From Pseudomonadales bacterium (GTDB lineage: Bacteria; Pseudomonadota; Gammaproteobacteria; Pseudomonadales; Azotimanducaceae): 54,988 bases of DNA. The stretch lies in contig JADHNI010000016.1 of NCBI GenBank assembly GCA_016779585.1, positions 1-54,988 of the forward strand. Direction: 5' to 3'. The notes beneath the pieces were generated by a model. It made no database searches and was not told the DNA's origin. It worked only from the letters and a program-made list of their open reading frames with translations. Positions 17,441-26,863 of the stretch are shown in pieces. The translations under genes were made by a program, and so were the position numbers. Numbering within the stretch: the stretch's first letter is position 1; each line of letters starts with the position of its first letter.

Positions 17441-19059
17441 CGGTCTTCAAATCCCGGGCAAACACAATCTCGCCCGCATATCAGCAGAACCGGGACGAGA
17501 TGCTCGGTCTGGTCGATGAACTCAGGAACCTGGAACGACGCACCGTCGATCTTTCCAACAAACGTAAACCGGTATTCGAGGAACGGGGCCAGATTCCACC
17601 CCATGAACGACTGTCCCGGTTACTGGATCCCGGCATGCCGTTCCTGCAGTTGCACAGCCTTGCCAACTACCTGGTTGAAGATGACAACCCGGAAACCAGT
17701 GTGCCCGGTGCCAACGTCATAGCAGGCATCGGTTATGTCCGAGGGGTGCGTTGTCTCGCCTGGGTCGACGACAGCGGCATACGGGCGGGTTCATACACTG
17801 AAACTACCAATGCCATGATCATGAGTATCCAGGACATCGCAAAACGCCAGAAGCTGCCGGTGGTTCACCTGGTGGAAAGTGCCGGGGCTGACCTGATGCG
17901 CTTTACCGTTGAAAACTGGGTCAGGGCTGGTGAAATGTTCCGCAACCTGGCTGAACTCAGTGCTGCCGGTATTCCCATCGTAACGATCCTGCACGGTCCT
18001 TCAACGGCAGGCGGTGCCTACATGCCTGGCATGTCGGACTATGTGATCGGCGTGAAAAACAACGGTCTTGCTGCACTTGCAGGCGCAGCGCTGGTCAAAG
18101 CGGCTACCGGCGAAATTGTCGATGACAGGGAACTTGGCGGCAGTGAAATGCATGCCAGTGTCTCGGGCCTGGTCGATTACCTCGCAGAAAATGACGCTCA
18201 TGCCATTGAAATTGCACGGGATGTCGTCGGCAGGCTGAACTGGAACTCACACATATCCATGAAAGAGCCAGCGTCATACAAAGCTCCGATGCACGACATT
18301 GAGGATGTCGTCGGTATTGTGCCGATTAACTACCAGACACCTTATGACGTGCGCGAACTGTTGACCCGGATTGTGGACGGCTCCGACTTCGAGGAAGTCG
18401 GGTCCCGTTATGGGCCAGGCACTGTCTGCGTTCAGGCCAGTATCATGGGGATGCCCTGCGGCATCATAGGCAACAACGGACCAATAGACCCCGAGGGTGC
18501 CAACAAGGCCACGCATTTCTTCCAGCTTTGCGACCAGTCACGCACACCCATCATCTTCCTGCACAACACCACGGGTTACATCGTCGGTACGGAGTCCGAA
18601 CGTGCCGGCATGATCAAACACGGCGCCAAGATGATCCAGGCGGTAACCAACGTACGCGTTCCAAGAATTTCCCTGTATGTCGGTGCGAGCTTTGGCGCAG
18701 GCAACTATGGTATGTGCGGCATGGCGTACCAGCCGGACTTTCTGTTCTCCTGGCCCAATGCCCTGACAAATGTCATGGGGGGCGAATCAGCTGCACGCAC
18801 GATGCGCCAGGTTAATGAAGCCGCTGCGAAAAGAAGGGGCAAACCCCTCTCCGAGGAAGAGCTCGACACTATGCAGGCACAGATCGAGGAACATTTTTCC
18901 AGGCAGGAAAGCGCCTTTTATTCCGGTGGCAGATTGTTGAACCACGGTGTCATTGACCCCCGGGATACGCGCAAGGTGTTGGGATTCTGCCTGGCAACCT
19001 GCCTCGAATCCCGTGAACGAACACTGCAGGCAAACACCTTTGGTGTGGCCCGTCCATAA
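17437..19059 (+). CDS. Acyl-CoA carboxylase, carboxyltransferase (beta) subunit
   Basis: A 540-residue carboxyltransferase that moves CO2 from biotin to an acyl-CoA, as in geranyl-, methylcrotonyl- or propionyl-CoA carboxylases. It shows HERLSRLLDPGMPFLQL near the N-terminus, then the oxyanion segments STAGGAYMPGMSDYVIGV and YVGASFGAGNYGMCG. ATGA overlap with atuA and 21 bases to the alpha subunit's ATG show one operon. The AtuA partner points to geranyl-CoA carboxylase (AtuC) or a related branched substrate, but motif reading cannot separate it from methylcrotonyl-CoA carboxylase. Confidence 0.92.
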   Translation: MTVFKSRANTISPAYQQNRDEMLGLVDELRNLERRTVDLSNKRKPVFEERGQIPPHERLSRLLDPGMPFLQLHSLANYLVEDDNPETSVPGANVIAGIGYVRGVRCLAWVDDSGIRAGSYTETTNAMIMSIQDIAKRQKLPVVHLVESAGADLMRFTVENWVRAGEMFRNLAELSAAGIPIVTILHGPSTAGGAYMPGMSDYVIGVKNNGLAALAGAALVKAATGEIVDDRELGGSEMHASVSGLVDYLAENDAHAIEIARDVVGRLNWNSHISMKEPASYKAPMHDIEDVVGIVPINYQTPYDVRELLTRIVDGSDFEEVGSRYGPGTVCVQASIMGMPCGIIGNNGPIDPEGANKATHFFQLCDQSRTPIIFLHNTTGYIVGTESERAGMIKHGAKMIQAVTNVRVPRISLYVGASFGAGNYGMCGMAYQPDFLFSWPNALTNVMGGESAARTMRQVNEAAAKRRGKPLSEEELDTMQAQIEEHFSRQESAFYSGGRLLNHGVIDPRDTRKVLGFCLATCLESRERTLQANTFGVARP

Positions 19060-19080
19060 AGAGCCATAAGTGAGTTGAAC

Positions 19081-21060
19081 ATGAAAATACAAAAACTCCT
19101 CATTGCAAACCGCGGCGAGATTGCATGCAGGGTGATGCGCACTGCCAGGGACATGGGCATCAGGACAGTCGCGGTTTATTCAGAGGCTGACGCGGATGCG
19201 GTGCATACAAAGCTGGCAGATGAAGCCGTCAACATCGGACCGGCACCGGTTTCCGAATCCTATCTGGCCGCGGAGCGGATTATAGAAGCCGCCAGGCAGA
19301 CAGGCGCGGATGCCATCCACCCGGGTTACGGGTTTCTTTCCGAGAACGCTGCCTTTGCAGCAGCCTGCGAGCAAGCGGGCATAGTCTTTATCGGCCCGTC
19401 CTCCGAGGCAATAGACCTGATGGGAGACAAGGCCCGGGCCAAGCGCGCCATGATTGAGGCAGCGGTGCCCTGCATTCCTGGCTACCAGGACGAAGACCAG
19501 TCACTGGAAACCCTGGTTTCCGCCGCGGCAAACATCGGGTATCCGCTCATGATCAAGGCAGCCGCCGGTGGTGGTGGTCGTGGAATGCGTCTCGTTGACT
19601 CTGACAGTGAACTTGAGACGGCCATCGATGCGGCGCGCTCTGAAGCTATCAATGCGTTCGGCTCCGGCGAGCTTATCCTGGAAAAAGCCATTACCCGGCC
19701 TCGCCATGTTGAAGTTCAGGTGTTCGGTGATACCCAGGGCAATATCGTCTATCTGGGTGAACGTGACTGTTCGGTGCAACGTCGTCACCAGAAAGTCATC
19801 GAGGAAGCACCCTGCCCCGTGATGATCCCTGAACTCAGGAAAGTGATGGGGGAAGCAGCTGTGGCTGCTGCACGCACGGTCAACTATGTTGGTGCTGGGA
19901 CAGTTGAATTCCTTCTGGGTGAAGACATGGGATTCTATTTCCTGGAGATGAATACCCGCCTGCAGGTCGAACATCCAGTCACCGAGGAAATTACCGGACT
20001 GGACCTGGTGGCGCTGCAACTGAAGGTGGCATCTGGCGAGGCCCTGGGATTTACACAGGACGACGTTGAACTGAATGGACACGCGATTGAAATCCGGCTG
20101 TACGCAGAAGACCCGGCAAACGATTTTCTGCCGAGTACCGGAAAAATTGAGGCCTGGGTAGAGCCATCCGGCCCCGGTATCAGGGTCGATGGCGGTATCG
20201 CTGCAGGTGGTGAAGTTTCTCCTTTCTATGACCCGATGCTGGCCAAGGTCATTGCTTACGGTCGGGATCGCGAGCAGGCACGCAATCGCCTGATTGATGC
20301 GTTATCCGGCAGTGCACTGGTGGGGCCGGCTACCAATCGCGATTTCCTGATCGACGCCCTGAAACGGGACGAGTTCGCCAGGGGCAACGCCACCACCTCC
20401 TTCATCGCGGATGAATATGGTGAAGCCGGCTACAACGCCGCGCCCGGACAAATGGACCTGGCCCTGGCCGCCGTGACGCAGTATCGCGTGCGTGCAGGAA
20501 GCGCCCTGGCTGAATCCATCGGCATCAACAGCGAGCTGCTCAACTGGTCCAGCGCTGCGCCACTGGAAAGCGTCTTCATCTACCGAATAGATGACAGTGA
20601 ACATATCCTGAATGTTCATCCAATCAGCGCCGACACTTACCGGGTGACTGAACTGGATAAAACCCTGTGTGACATTACCGTTCTCGGCGAATCCGAACAG
20701 ACGCTGCAGGTGAAGATTAACCATGAGAAGCAGCTGCTCATTTTCCACGCCATCGACGGAAAGACTCTGACCATTGCCACTCCGGACATCCAGTTCACGG
20801 TCCAGGATATTGCTGCAGGAGAAGCCCTGGATGATGCCGCCGGGGACGGGATGGTCACAGCACCCATGCATGGGCAATTGCTGGCGGTTCTTGTGAGCAA
20901 AGGTGACGAGGTAACAAAGGGGCAAAGACTCGCCGTACTGGAAGCCATGAAAATGCAGCATGAAATCCTGGCCGAAGCGGATGGGACTGTGAAAGATGTC
21001 CATGTTGAGGCTAACAACCAGGTTGCGCTGGATACCCTGATTATGGAGATTGAGTCTTGA
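19081..21060 (+). CDS. Acyl-CoA carboxylase, biotin carboxylase/biotin carrier (alpha) subunit
   Basis: A 659-residue fused subunit. The biotin carboxylase domain starts KLLIANRGEIACRV, with the ATP-grasp loop KAAAGGGGRGMRLV and the conserved EMNTRLQVEHPVTE. A middle linker of about 130 residues is variable. The C-terminal biotinyl domain carries EAMKMQHE, the lysine of which is biotinylated. ATG 19081 is chosen over TTG 19075 because of spacing to GTGAG. The next gene's TTG start overlaps the stop. Pairs with the beta subunit just upstream. Confidence 0.94.
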   Translation: MKIQKLLIANRGEIACRVMRTARDMGIRTVAVYSEADADAVHTKLADEAVNIGPAPVSESYLAAERIIEAARQTGADAIHPGYGFLSENAAFAAACEQAGIVFIGPSSEAIDLMGDKARAKRAMIEAAVPCIPGYQDEDQSLETLVSAAANIGYPLMIKAAAGGGGRGMRLVDSDSELETAIDAARSEAINAFGSGELILEKAITRPRHVEVQVFGDTQGNIVYLGERDCSVQRRHQKVIEEAPCPVMIPELRKVMGEAAVAAARTVNYVGAGTVEFLLGEDMGFYFLEMNTRLQVEHPVTEEITGLDLVALQLKVASGEALGFTQDDVELNGHAIEIRLYAEDPANDFLPSTGKIEAWVEPSGPGIRVDGGIAAGGEVSPFYDPMLAKVIAYGRDREQARNRLIDALSGSALVGPATNRDFLIDALKRDEFARGNATTSFIADEYGEAGYNAAPGQMDLALAAVTQYRVRAGSALAESIGINSELLNWSSAAPLESVFIYRIDDSEHILNVHPISADTYRVTELDKTLCDITVLGESEQTLQVKINHEKQLLIFHAIDGKTLTIATPDIQFTVQDIAAGEALDDAAGDGMVTAPMHGQLLAVLVSKGDEVTKGQRLAVLEAMKMQHEILAEADGTVKDVHVEANNQVALDTLIMEIES

Positions 21061-21794
21061 ACAATCCAAAGTCGGGTCTGACGCCACTCAAGAAACGTCC
21101 TGCCTACCTGATGGTGTTTGATGCACTGGAAGAGGAGATTCTTACAGGCCGTCTCGCAGAAGGAGATGCCGTACCCACGGAGATGGAACTCTGCCGCCAG
21201 TTCGATGTGCAACGCTCAACCGTGCGCGAGGGCATCAGGCTCCTGGAACAGTCAGGACTGGTAGTTCGATCCGGTAAACGGCTGACCGTCGTGCGACCCA
21301 AAACCGAGAAAGCCGCAGAGACTGCCAGCCGCGGCCTTGCCCGCCATGGTGTGCGCTTTATTGATGTATGGGAAGCGAACCTGGCAATCCTGCCCGGTAC
21401 CGCCCGACTTGCAGCACAAAAAATCAAGGCAAAGGACCGCAAGAGACTTGCTGCAATTACCGAACAACTGGCAGCAACCGAGGCTTCCAGTGAAGTGGTT
21501 TCCCTGGGCATTGAGTACCTGATGGCGATTGCAGAAGTGACAGGTAACCGGGTCCTTGGTGTAATGGTGCACTCTTTGAAAATGCTGCTGGAATCCAGCC
21601 TGCAACAGGTCATTGAGGCTCTCCCCAACCCAAGAGGCAGGATTGTCAGGGCGCAGGAGGAAATCAATGCCGCCCTGGCCGACAGGAACGCTGATCAGGC
21701 CGAGGCATGGATGTTAAGGCACCTGAAGGATCTGCGACGCGGCTACCTGGTCGCTGGTGTGGATCTCAGCAGCGAAGTTGGCACATTCGCTTGA
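21057..21794 (+). CDS. GntR-family regulator, FadR/FCD subfamily
   Basis: A 245-residue regulator. The winged helix-turn-helix is at the N-terminus: LTGRLAEGDAVPTEMELCRQ then STVREGIRLLEQSGLVVR. The all-alpha C-terminal domain fits the FCD ligand domain of FadR-type proteins, which often sense carboxylates or acyl-CoAs. Start is TTG overlapping the carboxylase stop, with GGAG upstream; no better ATG exists. Being inside the operon it probably controls it, most likely at the ATTGTCTGACAAT dyad (15562-15574). Confidence 0.9.
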   Translation: MNNPKSGLTPLKKRPAYLMVFDALEEEILTGRLAEGDAVPTEMELCRQFDVQRSTVREGIRLLEQSGLVVRSGKRLTVVRPKTEKAAETASRGLARHGVRFIDVWEANLAILPGTARLAAQKIKAKDRKRLAAITEQLAATEASSEVVSLGIEYLMAIAEVTGNRVLGVMVHSLKMLLESSLQQVIEALPNPRGRIVRAQEEINAALADRNADQAEAWMLRHLKDLRRGYLVAGVDLSSEVGTFA

Positions 21795-21803
21795 AGGAAA
21801 ATT

Positions 21804-22982
21804 ATGAATAACGGCCCCTTTTCAGACATCACCATCCTTGACCTGACCAGCGTCATTTCAGGACCTTTCGCCACCGCCATCCTGGCAGACCAGGGTGCAC
21901 GCGTCATCAAGGTAGAAGGGATGGCCGGTGACACCATGAGATTCGGCGGCGCGATGCGCAATAGCGTTTCCAGCCTCTTCCTTGGCCTGAACAGAAACAA
22001 GGAATCCATTGCCATTGACCTGCGGACAGCAGAAGGCGTCGACCTGGTTCTTAAACTGGCAGAGAAAGCTGATGTCTGCCTGCAGAACTACCGACCGGGC
22101 GTGGTGGATCGACTGGGTATAGGCTTTGAAGCAATGAAGGCCGTAAACCCTTCAATTGTTTATGGCTCAATCAGCGGTGCAGGGGCAACAGGACCTTACG
22201 CCGAGCGCCGCTTCTACGATCCTGTTATCCAGGCCCACGCGGGATTCGCCAATGCACAAAGCTTTGACGGCGAACCGCAACTAATAAAGATGATGCTGTG
22301 CGACAAGGTGACCGCACTGACCATGGCACAAGCGCTATCGGCGGCGTTGTATCACCGGTCGAAAACCGGCGAAGGCAGGCATGTTGAAGTCTCAATGCTC
22401 GAGTCCTGCCTGTACTTCTTCTGGCCTGACCGGATGATGGCCCAGACCTTTACCGGCGAGCTGGACTATCCCGTACCTGACCCCTATGCCATCTACCGGG
22501 TACTACCCACCAGTGATGGCTTCATCACATTCATTGTCATCGCGGTCGAAGAATTCCGCGGCCTCGCGAAAGCGCTGGGCCGGGATGACTGGCTGGACGA
22601 CGAGCGTTTTTCTGATACCCAGAGCTTTCGCATGAACTACAGGGACGTGTTCCCGGAAATCCAGCAGGCAGTTTCAGAAAAGACCACGGACGAGATCGTC
22701 AGCCTGTTTATCGAAGCGGATGTACCTTTCGGTGTTGTCCTGGATGAAGACGGTATCCTCAGCGACCCACAGGTCGTATCGGAAAACATTATCAGCACCT
22801 ACCAGGATGATGTGGTCGGAGAATTGCGCGCCATCAACCGGAACATCCGGTTCTCCGGCCTGGATACCGGCTTTCGAACACCGGCACCCGGTCTGAGCGC
22901 CCAGCGGAATGAGATCCTCGAAGAGCTGGGCGTCAGCGCAACGCAGATCTTGAAGCTGGTTGACCAGGGCGTCGTGGGTTAG
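21804..22982 (+). CDS. CaiB/BaiF (family III) CoA-transferase
   Basis: A 392-residue family III CoA-transferase that passes CoA between carboxylic acids. Typical blocks: ILDLTSVISGPFAT at the N-terminus, NRNKESIAIDLRT, ADVCLQNYRPGVVDRLG, and FYDPVIQAHAG, where the aspartate matches the catalytic Asp that forms the acyl anhydride. It starts nine bases after the GntR stop and ends back-to-back with the convergent SDR. Its likely role is to activate the acid that the AtuA/carboxylase system consumes. The donor and acceptor are unknown. Confidence 0.93.
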   Translation: MNNGPFSDITILDLTSVISGPFATAILADQGARVIKVEGMAGDTMRFGGAMRNSVSSLFLGLNRNKESIAIDLRTAEGVDLVLKLAEKADVCLQNYRPGVVDRLGIGFEAMKAVNPSIVYGSISGAGATGPYAERRFYDPVIQAHAGFANAQSFDGEPQLIKMMLCDKVTALTMAQALSAALYHRSKTGEGRHVEVSMLESCLYFFWPDRMMAQTFTGELDYPVPDPYAIYRVLPTSDGFITFIVIAVEEFRGLAKALGRDDWLDDERFSDTQSFRMNYRDVFPEIQQAVSEKTTDEIVSLFIEADVPFGVVLDEDGILSDPQVVSENIISTYQDDVVGELRAINRNIRFSGLDTGFRTPAPGLSAQRNEILEELGVSATQILKLVDQGVVG

Positions 22983-23759
22983 CTAACGGACGCTGGTCTG
23001 GCCGCCATCTACCGGGATCAACTGGCCGGTGATAAAACCGGACGCATCTGACGCAAAGAACACCATCACGGGTCCCAGGTCCTTGTCCGGGTCACCGTAT
23101 TCCTCACCCAGGGCAATGGTTCTTCGATTCATCCAGTAGCTGGCCTCGAGGGCCGCCTCATCAGCAAGCGCCATGGCCTCCCGGTACATGGGTGTTGCCA
23201 TCGCAGGAAGAATTGCATTCACCCGGATATTGTCTTTGCCCCAGGTACCCGCCGCTGTACGAGTCCAGGAGTGCACGGCACCTTTTGCTGCCGAGTAGGC
23301 CGCGGCCGAGGGTTCCGGCCGCTGGCCACTGATGGAACCGAAATTGATGATCGAACCTCCTCCGGATTCCTTCATGTACCTGGCTGCCACCTGGTTGGTC
23401 AGCATGGTGCCGCGAACATTGACGGCAAACATCAGATCCCAGTCCTCCACCGAGACATCACCGGCATCAGAAGACCTCTGGATCGCAGCAGGATGCGCCA
23501 GAACGTCAAGACCACCCATCAACTTTACGGCCTCGGCAAATGTCGATTCCACACTGTCTTTCTCGGCAATATCGACGTGCATGTATTCGGCTTTACCTGG
23601 CCCGGCTTTATTGGCTTCTTCGACGACGGCGCAACCGTCATCATCGCTGACATCCATCCCAATCACATGGGCACCCGCGCGCACATAGTTGAGCAGGGTA
23701 GCCTCACCCATACCTCTCGCTGATCCGGTGACAATGATTCTTTTTCCCTTGAGCTCCAT
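22983..23759 (-). CDS. SDR with unusual NNAG-motif replacement
   Basis: A 258-residue SDR. It has TGSARGMG for cofactor binding, a serine in NFGSISGQ and a normal active site AYSAAKGAV. Where classical SDRs read NNAG it reads LAHPAA, so the strand that stabilises the cofactor site is altered. The C-terminus ends VDGGQTSVR. It faces the CoA-transferase with stop codons directly abutting (22980-22985). Substrate is unknown; context suggests an alcohol or hydroxyacyl intermediate. Confidence 0.87.
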   Translation of the reverse strand: MELKGKRIIVTGSARGMGEATLLNYVRAGAHVIGMDVSDDDGCAVVEEANKAGPGKAEYMHVDIAEKDSVESTFAEAVKLMGGLDVLAHPAAIQRSSDAGDVSVEDWDLMFAVNVRGTMLTNQVAARYMKESGGGSIINFGSISGQRPEPSAAAYSAAKGAVHSWTRTAAGTWGKDNIRVNAILPAMATPMYREAMALADEAALEASYWMNRRTIALGEEYGDPDKDLGPVMVFFASDASGFITGQLIPVDGGQTSVR

Positions 23760-23871
23760 CAGTTTTTCCCGATTTTTGTTTTATTGCAGACTAAAGAATG
23801 TGGGTCAGCCCTTCAACCATGGCAAAGCCGCGGAGTAAACTTCGCCACAGCTTAATCAACGGCACAGACAC

Positions 23872-24858
23872 TTGAATTCAACAACAGGGGAACTGGTCAG
23901 CAGGATTCCCCGCCTCTCAGACAACGAATGGCAAACTATGAACTGGCTACAGAAATGGCTGGTCATGACTCGTGCACCCGTGTTGATCATGACAATCTGC
24001 GCAGCCCTGGTGGGCGTAGTACTGGCCCTCGGGCAGGACTCATTTTACCTGGATCGTTTGATTGCACTGCTTACCGGGCTGACTTTTGCCCATGCCACCA
24101 ACAACCTGGTGAATGACTGGGTCGATCATCGACAAGGTGTTGACCACGATAATTACTTCAGGCGCCAGTATGGCGTTCATGTCCTGGAAGACCGCCTGGT
24201 CAGCGAAGGTTTGTTCCTGGCCGTGACCGTGATGACCGGCATGGTTGCTATCCTCTGTGCCTTCTACCTTTACCAGGTTGCTGGTGAGGCGGTGCTCTAC
24301 CTCACCATAGCAGGCAGTTTCTTTGTCTTGTTCTACACCTGGCCGCTGAAGCACTACGGGCTCGGGGAACTGGCCGTGTTACTGGTCTGGGGACCCATGA
24401 TTGTCTGCGGAGCCTGTTTTGTCATGGGTGCGGGCGTGACCGGTATCGTCGCCCTGATAGCACTGCTGTCAGGGATCAGCCCAACGCTGGTGATCTTCGG
24501 TAAACATATGGATAAGCGCAACCAGGATGCCGCGAAGGCTATTCATACCCTACCGGTCATTGCCGGCGCGCTTCGCTCCCGGCAGATCTGTCTTGGTTTG
24601 ATGGCCTTACAGTGGGCCATGCTGTTGCTACTGGTCATCGACGGGAATCCCTGGCTTCTGGTCTGCCTGGCATCAACTCCAGCTTTGTTCACTCTCTGCA
24701 GGTCGCTTATGGATGAGGCACCGAAATCCAGGCCTGACAACTACCCGGCAGACATCTGGCCGATCTGGTACGCCGCCATGTCATTTCGCTACACACGCGA
24801 CTTTTATCTTGCGCTGCTGGTTGGCCTGGCGGTGGCCCTGGCATCAGGCAGTTTTTAG
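23872..24858 (+). CDS. UbiA-family prenyltransferase-like membrane protein
   Basis: A polytopic membrane protein of about 328 residues with eight or so hydrophobic segments. The first aspartate-rich motif is NNLVNDWVDHRQGVD, close to the NDxxD form of MenA-like UbiA enzymes; the second is GKHMDKRNQDAAKAIHT in the expected loop. Members attach isoprenoid chains to an aromatic or other acceptor at the membrane. The start is uncertain: TTG 23872 gives the listed length, while ATG 23938 would begin just before the first helix; neither has a strong ribosome site. It stands alone, so the acceptor is unknown. Confidence 0.82.
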   Translation: MNSTTGELVSRIPRLSDNEWQTMNWLQKWLVMTRAPVLIMTICAALVGVVLALGQDSFYLDRLIALLTGLTFAHATNNLVNDWVDHRQGVDHDNYFRRQYGVHVLEDRLVSEGLFLAVTVMTGMVAILCAFYLYQVAGEAVLYLTIAGSFFVLFYTWPLKHYGLGELAVLLVWGPMIVCGACFVMGAGVTGIVALIALLSGISPTLVIFGKHMDKRNQDAAKAIHTLPVIAGALRSRQICLGLMALQWAMLLLLVIDGNPWLLVCLASTPALFTLCRSLMDEAPKSRPDNYPADIWPIWYAAMSFRYTRDFYLALLVGLAVALASGSF

Positions 24859-24916
24859 CCACCGGTTAATATCGCGCAATCCGCGCATCAAAACTTCTAC
24901 GTAGTAAATACTTCAA

Positions 24917-26032
24917 TCATAGATTCAGGTTCAGGCTTTCAATCAGTGCATAGAATTCCAGCTCGTGGTCAAACACCCACGGTTCAGGCCAGGCGCTGGC
25001 AACAACCACCACCAGCTCTGTCGCCGGGTTCACGTAGATAAACTGGCCATGAATACCCTGCGCTTCAAATGAGTTGTCAGGAAAACTCCACCACTGGTAC
25101 TGGTAACCCAGCTCCATACCCTCGTAGAGTTCACCGTTTTCAACCTGTGGGTTCGATGGACGGGTCGCTTCCTGAACCCAGCCCTCCGGCAGACCTCTCC
25201 CGGTCACGTACATCTGGCCAAAACGGGCATAGTCCCGAAGCATCGCATTGACGCCTATACCCGTAATCTCCATACCGTCTTCAGCATCCAGCAACCAGGT
25301 TGCATCCGCTTCCATGCCCTGGGGTTGCCAGATCTTACGGGCCAGGTAGTCCGAAACACTTTGTCCTGTCACCCGATGGATCAACCACCCCAGGAGTTGG
25401 GTTTCAGAGGTGTTGTAGTTGAACTTCTCCCCCGGCTGATGAGCCACGCTTGTCGACTCGAGATAAGCGTTGGCCCTGCCCTGCGCTGCATAGTCATTCA
25501 TGAAAACCCAGAAGTCAGACTCCGGGTCCTCATAGGTTTCATCAAAGGCGACGCCTGAACTCATCTGCAGCGCCTGCCTGATGGTGACTTTTTTGTAGGC
25601 CGACGCAGACAGCTCTGGCAGGTATTGCGTGATCGAATCTTCGAAAGACGCAATCAGGCCATCCGCCCTGGCGAACGCCAGCAAAGTCGCCGTCATGGAC
25701 TTGGCAACCGACCAGGAAGTAAAGAGAGTCTCTGGTCCCGCCCCCTGGTGATAGCTCTCGTGCAGGATTTCACCACGATGAAGCACGAGCAGGCCACTGA
25801 CGTCGGTATCGGTAATAAAGTCCTCGATTGAACGCCGACGGCCGGCATATTCGTAACCCGGCAGCATCGACTTTTCGGATCGTGCCAGTGGCTGCGGATT
25901 TTCTCCTGCTTTCACAACACGTGTAGGGAAGTAGTGATCCATTTGCTGGAAGCTCAAAGGTATATCTGCCTGCCAGTCACTCCTGGCTGCGGTTGCGACA
26001 AACAAGAGGAACAGGAAACTGGTTCTCAACAT
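24917..26032 (-). CDS. Exported serine hydrolase, beta-lactamase/penicillin-binding-like
   Basis: A 371-residue serine hydrolase of the class C beta-lactamase fold, as in esterases and 6-aminohexanoate-oligomer hydrolases. A signal peptide (LFLLFVATAARS) marks it as periplasmic. Catalytic SxxK is SVAK in TSWSVAKSMTA, the YxN-like loop is FNYNTSETQLLG, and HGQFIYVNP occupies the place of the KTG motif. The 39-base gap to the divergent Crp/Fnr gene suggests shared promoter space. True beta-lactamase activity is unlikely to be its main role. Confidence 0.88.
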   Translation of the reverse strand: MLRTSFLFLLFVATAARSDWQADIPLSFQQMDHYFPTRVVKAGENPQPLARSEKSMLPGYEYAGRRRSIEDFITDTDVSGLLVLHRGEILHESYHQGAGPETLFTSWSVAKSMTATLLAFARADGLIASFEDSITQYLPELSASAYKKVTIRQALQMSSGVAFDETYEDPESDFWVFMNDYAAQGRANAYLESTSVAHQPGEKFNYNTSETQLLGWLIHRVTGQSVSDYLARKIWQPQGMEADATWLLDAEDGMEITGIGVNAMLRDYARFGQMYVTGRGLPEGWVQEATRPSNPQVENGELYEGMELGYQYQWWSFPDNSFEAQGIHGQFIYVNPATELVVVVASAWPEPWVFDHELEFYALIESLNLNL

Positions 26033-26071
26033 GAGGTAAGCTTAAAACCTTTCTGACAGGTACGGTCAACA

Positions 26072-26851
26072 TTGAACCACAAAAGAAGCCAGCTGGTTGC
26101 CACCTCGGGTACGCCGACCCAGTGTGTTTCCTGTGCAGTCAGGGAACGCGCTCTTTTTCAGGGCATTCCCCCTGAGCAGCTCAAGTGGACACAGACCTAC
26201 CGTGAGAACCAGTACCGAATAGAAGCAAGAAGCCAGCTGTTCGAAGAAGGCGAGGATCATCCCTTTGCCTACACGCTTTACAGTGGCTGGATGATGCTGA
26301 CCAAATCCAGCACCGGTGGACGCCGGCAGGTCTTAAGATTTGCACTGCCCGGAGATTTTATCGGCTTCCAGGCCAATCTCAGTGGCAACATGTCTTATGG
26401 CGCCTATGCACTGACCGATTGCAGGCTCTGTGCTTTTCCGCGCGCGCGGCTATCCAGCATGATGAAGGAAACCCCAGAGCTGGCTGCACGGATGGCCATG
26501 CTCAGCGCACGGGATATGTCCTTTATGGAACAGGTGTTACTTGCGACGGGACAGAAAAATGCCCGGGAAAGACTGACATCACTTCTACTGCAGCTTTATG
26601 TACGCGTTCAGTCGCTGGGCAACCTGGTTCCGGAGACTGACGAGAACAGCATCCGATTTCCGATATCCCAGGAAAAAATGGGTGAAGCACTGGGCATGAC
26701 CGCGGAACATGTGAATCGCTCACTGCGGGAGCTGCGCGAAGAAGGTGTGCTTGAAGTGAAATCAAGAAGGCTGAAAATTCTGAACCTTAATCGAGCGCTC
26801 GAGATTGCAGAGATCGATATGCAAACCATTGAGCAGCAGGCGCTTCTGTAA
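26072..26851 (+). CDS. Crp/Fnr-family regulator with two CxxC pairs
   Basis: A 259-residue regulator with an N-terminal cyclic-nucleotide-binding-like beta-roll (LRFALPGDFIGFQANLSG) and a C-terminal winged helix whose recognition part is SQEKMGEALGMTAEHVNRSL. It has exactly four cysteines, C18/C21 and C117/C120. Fnr uses C20, C23, C29 and C122 for its iron-sulfur cluster; here the equivalent of C29 is absent and an extra Cys precedes the last. It may therefore bind a cluster differently or sense redox through disulfides. Start is TTG; no ATG is available near it. Confidence 0.9.
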   Translation: MNHKRSQLVATSGTPTQCVSCAVRERALFQGIPPEQLKWTQTYRENQYRIEARSQLFEEGEDHPFAYTLYSGWMMLTKSSTGGRRQVLRFALPGDFIGFQANLSGNMSYGAYALTDCRLCAFPRARLSSMMKETPELAARMAMLSARDMSFMEQVLLATGQKNARERLTSLLLQLYVRVQSLGNLVPETDENSIRFPISQEKMGEALGMTAEHVNRSLRELREEGVLEVKSRRLKILNLNRALEIAEIDMQTIEQQALL

Positions 26852-26863
26852 CGCTTGCAGGCA

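Noticed and set aside
24897-24904. CTACGTAG palindrome between the prenyltransferase and hydrolase genes
   Set aside because: Only eight bases, no second copy, expected by chance; the two genes converge here so no promoter is needed.
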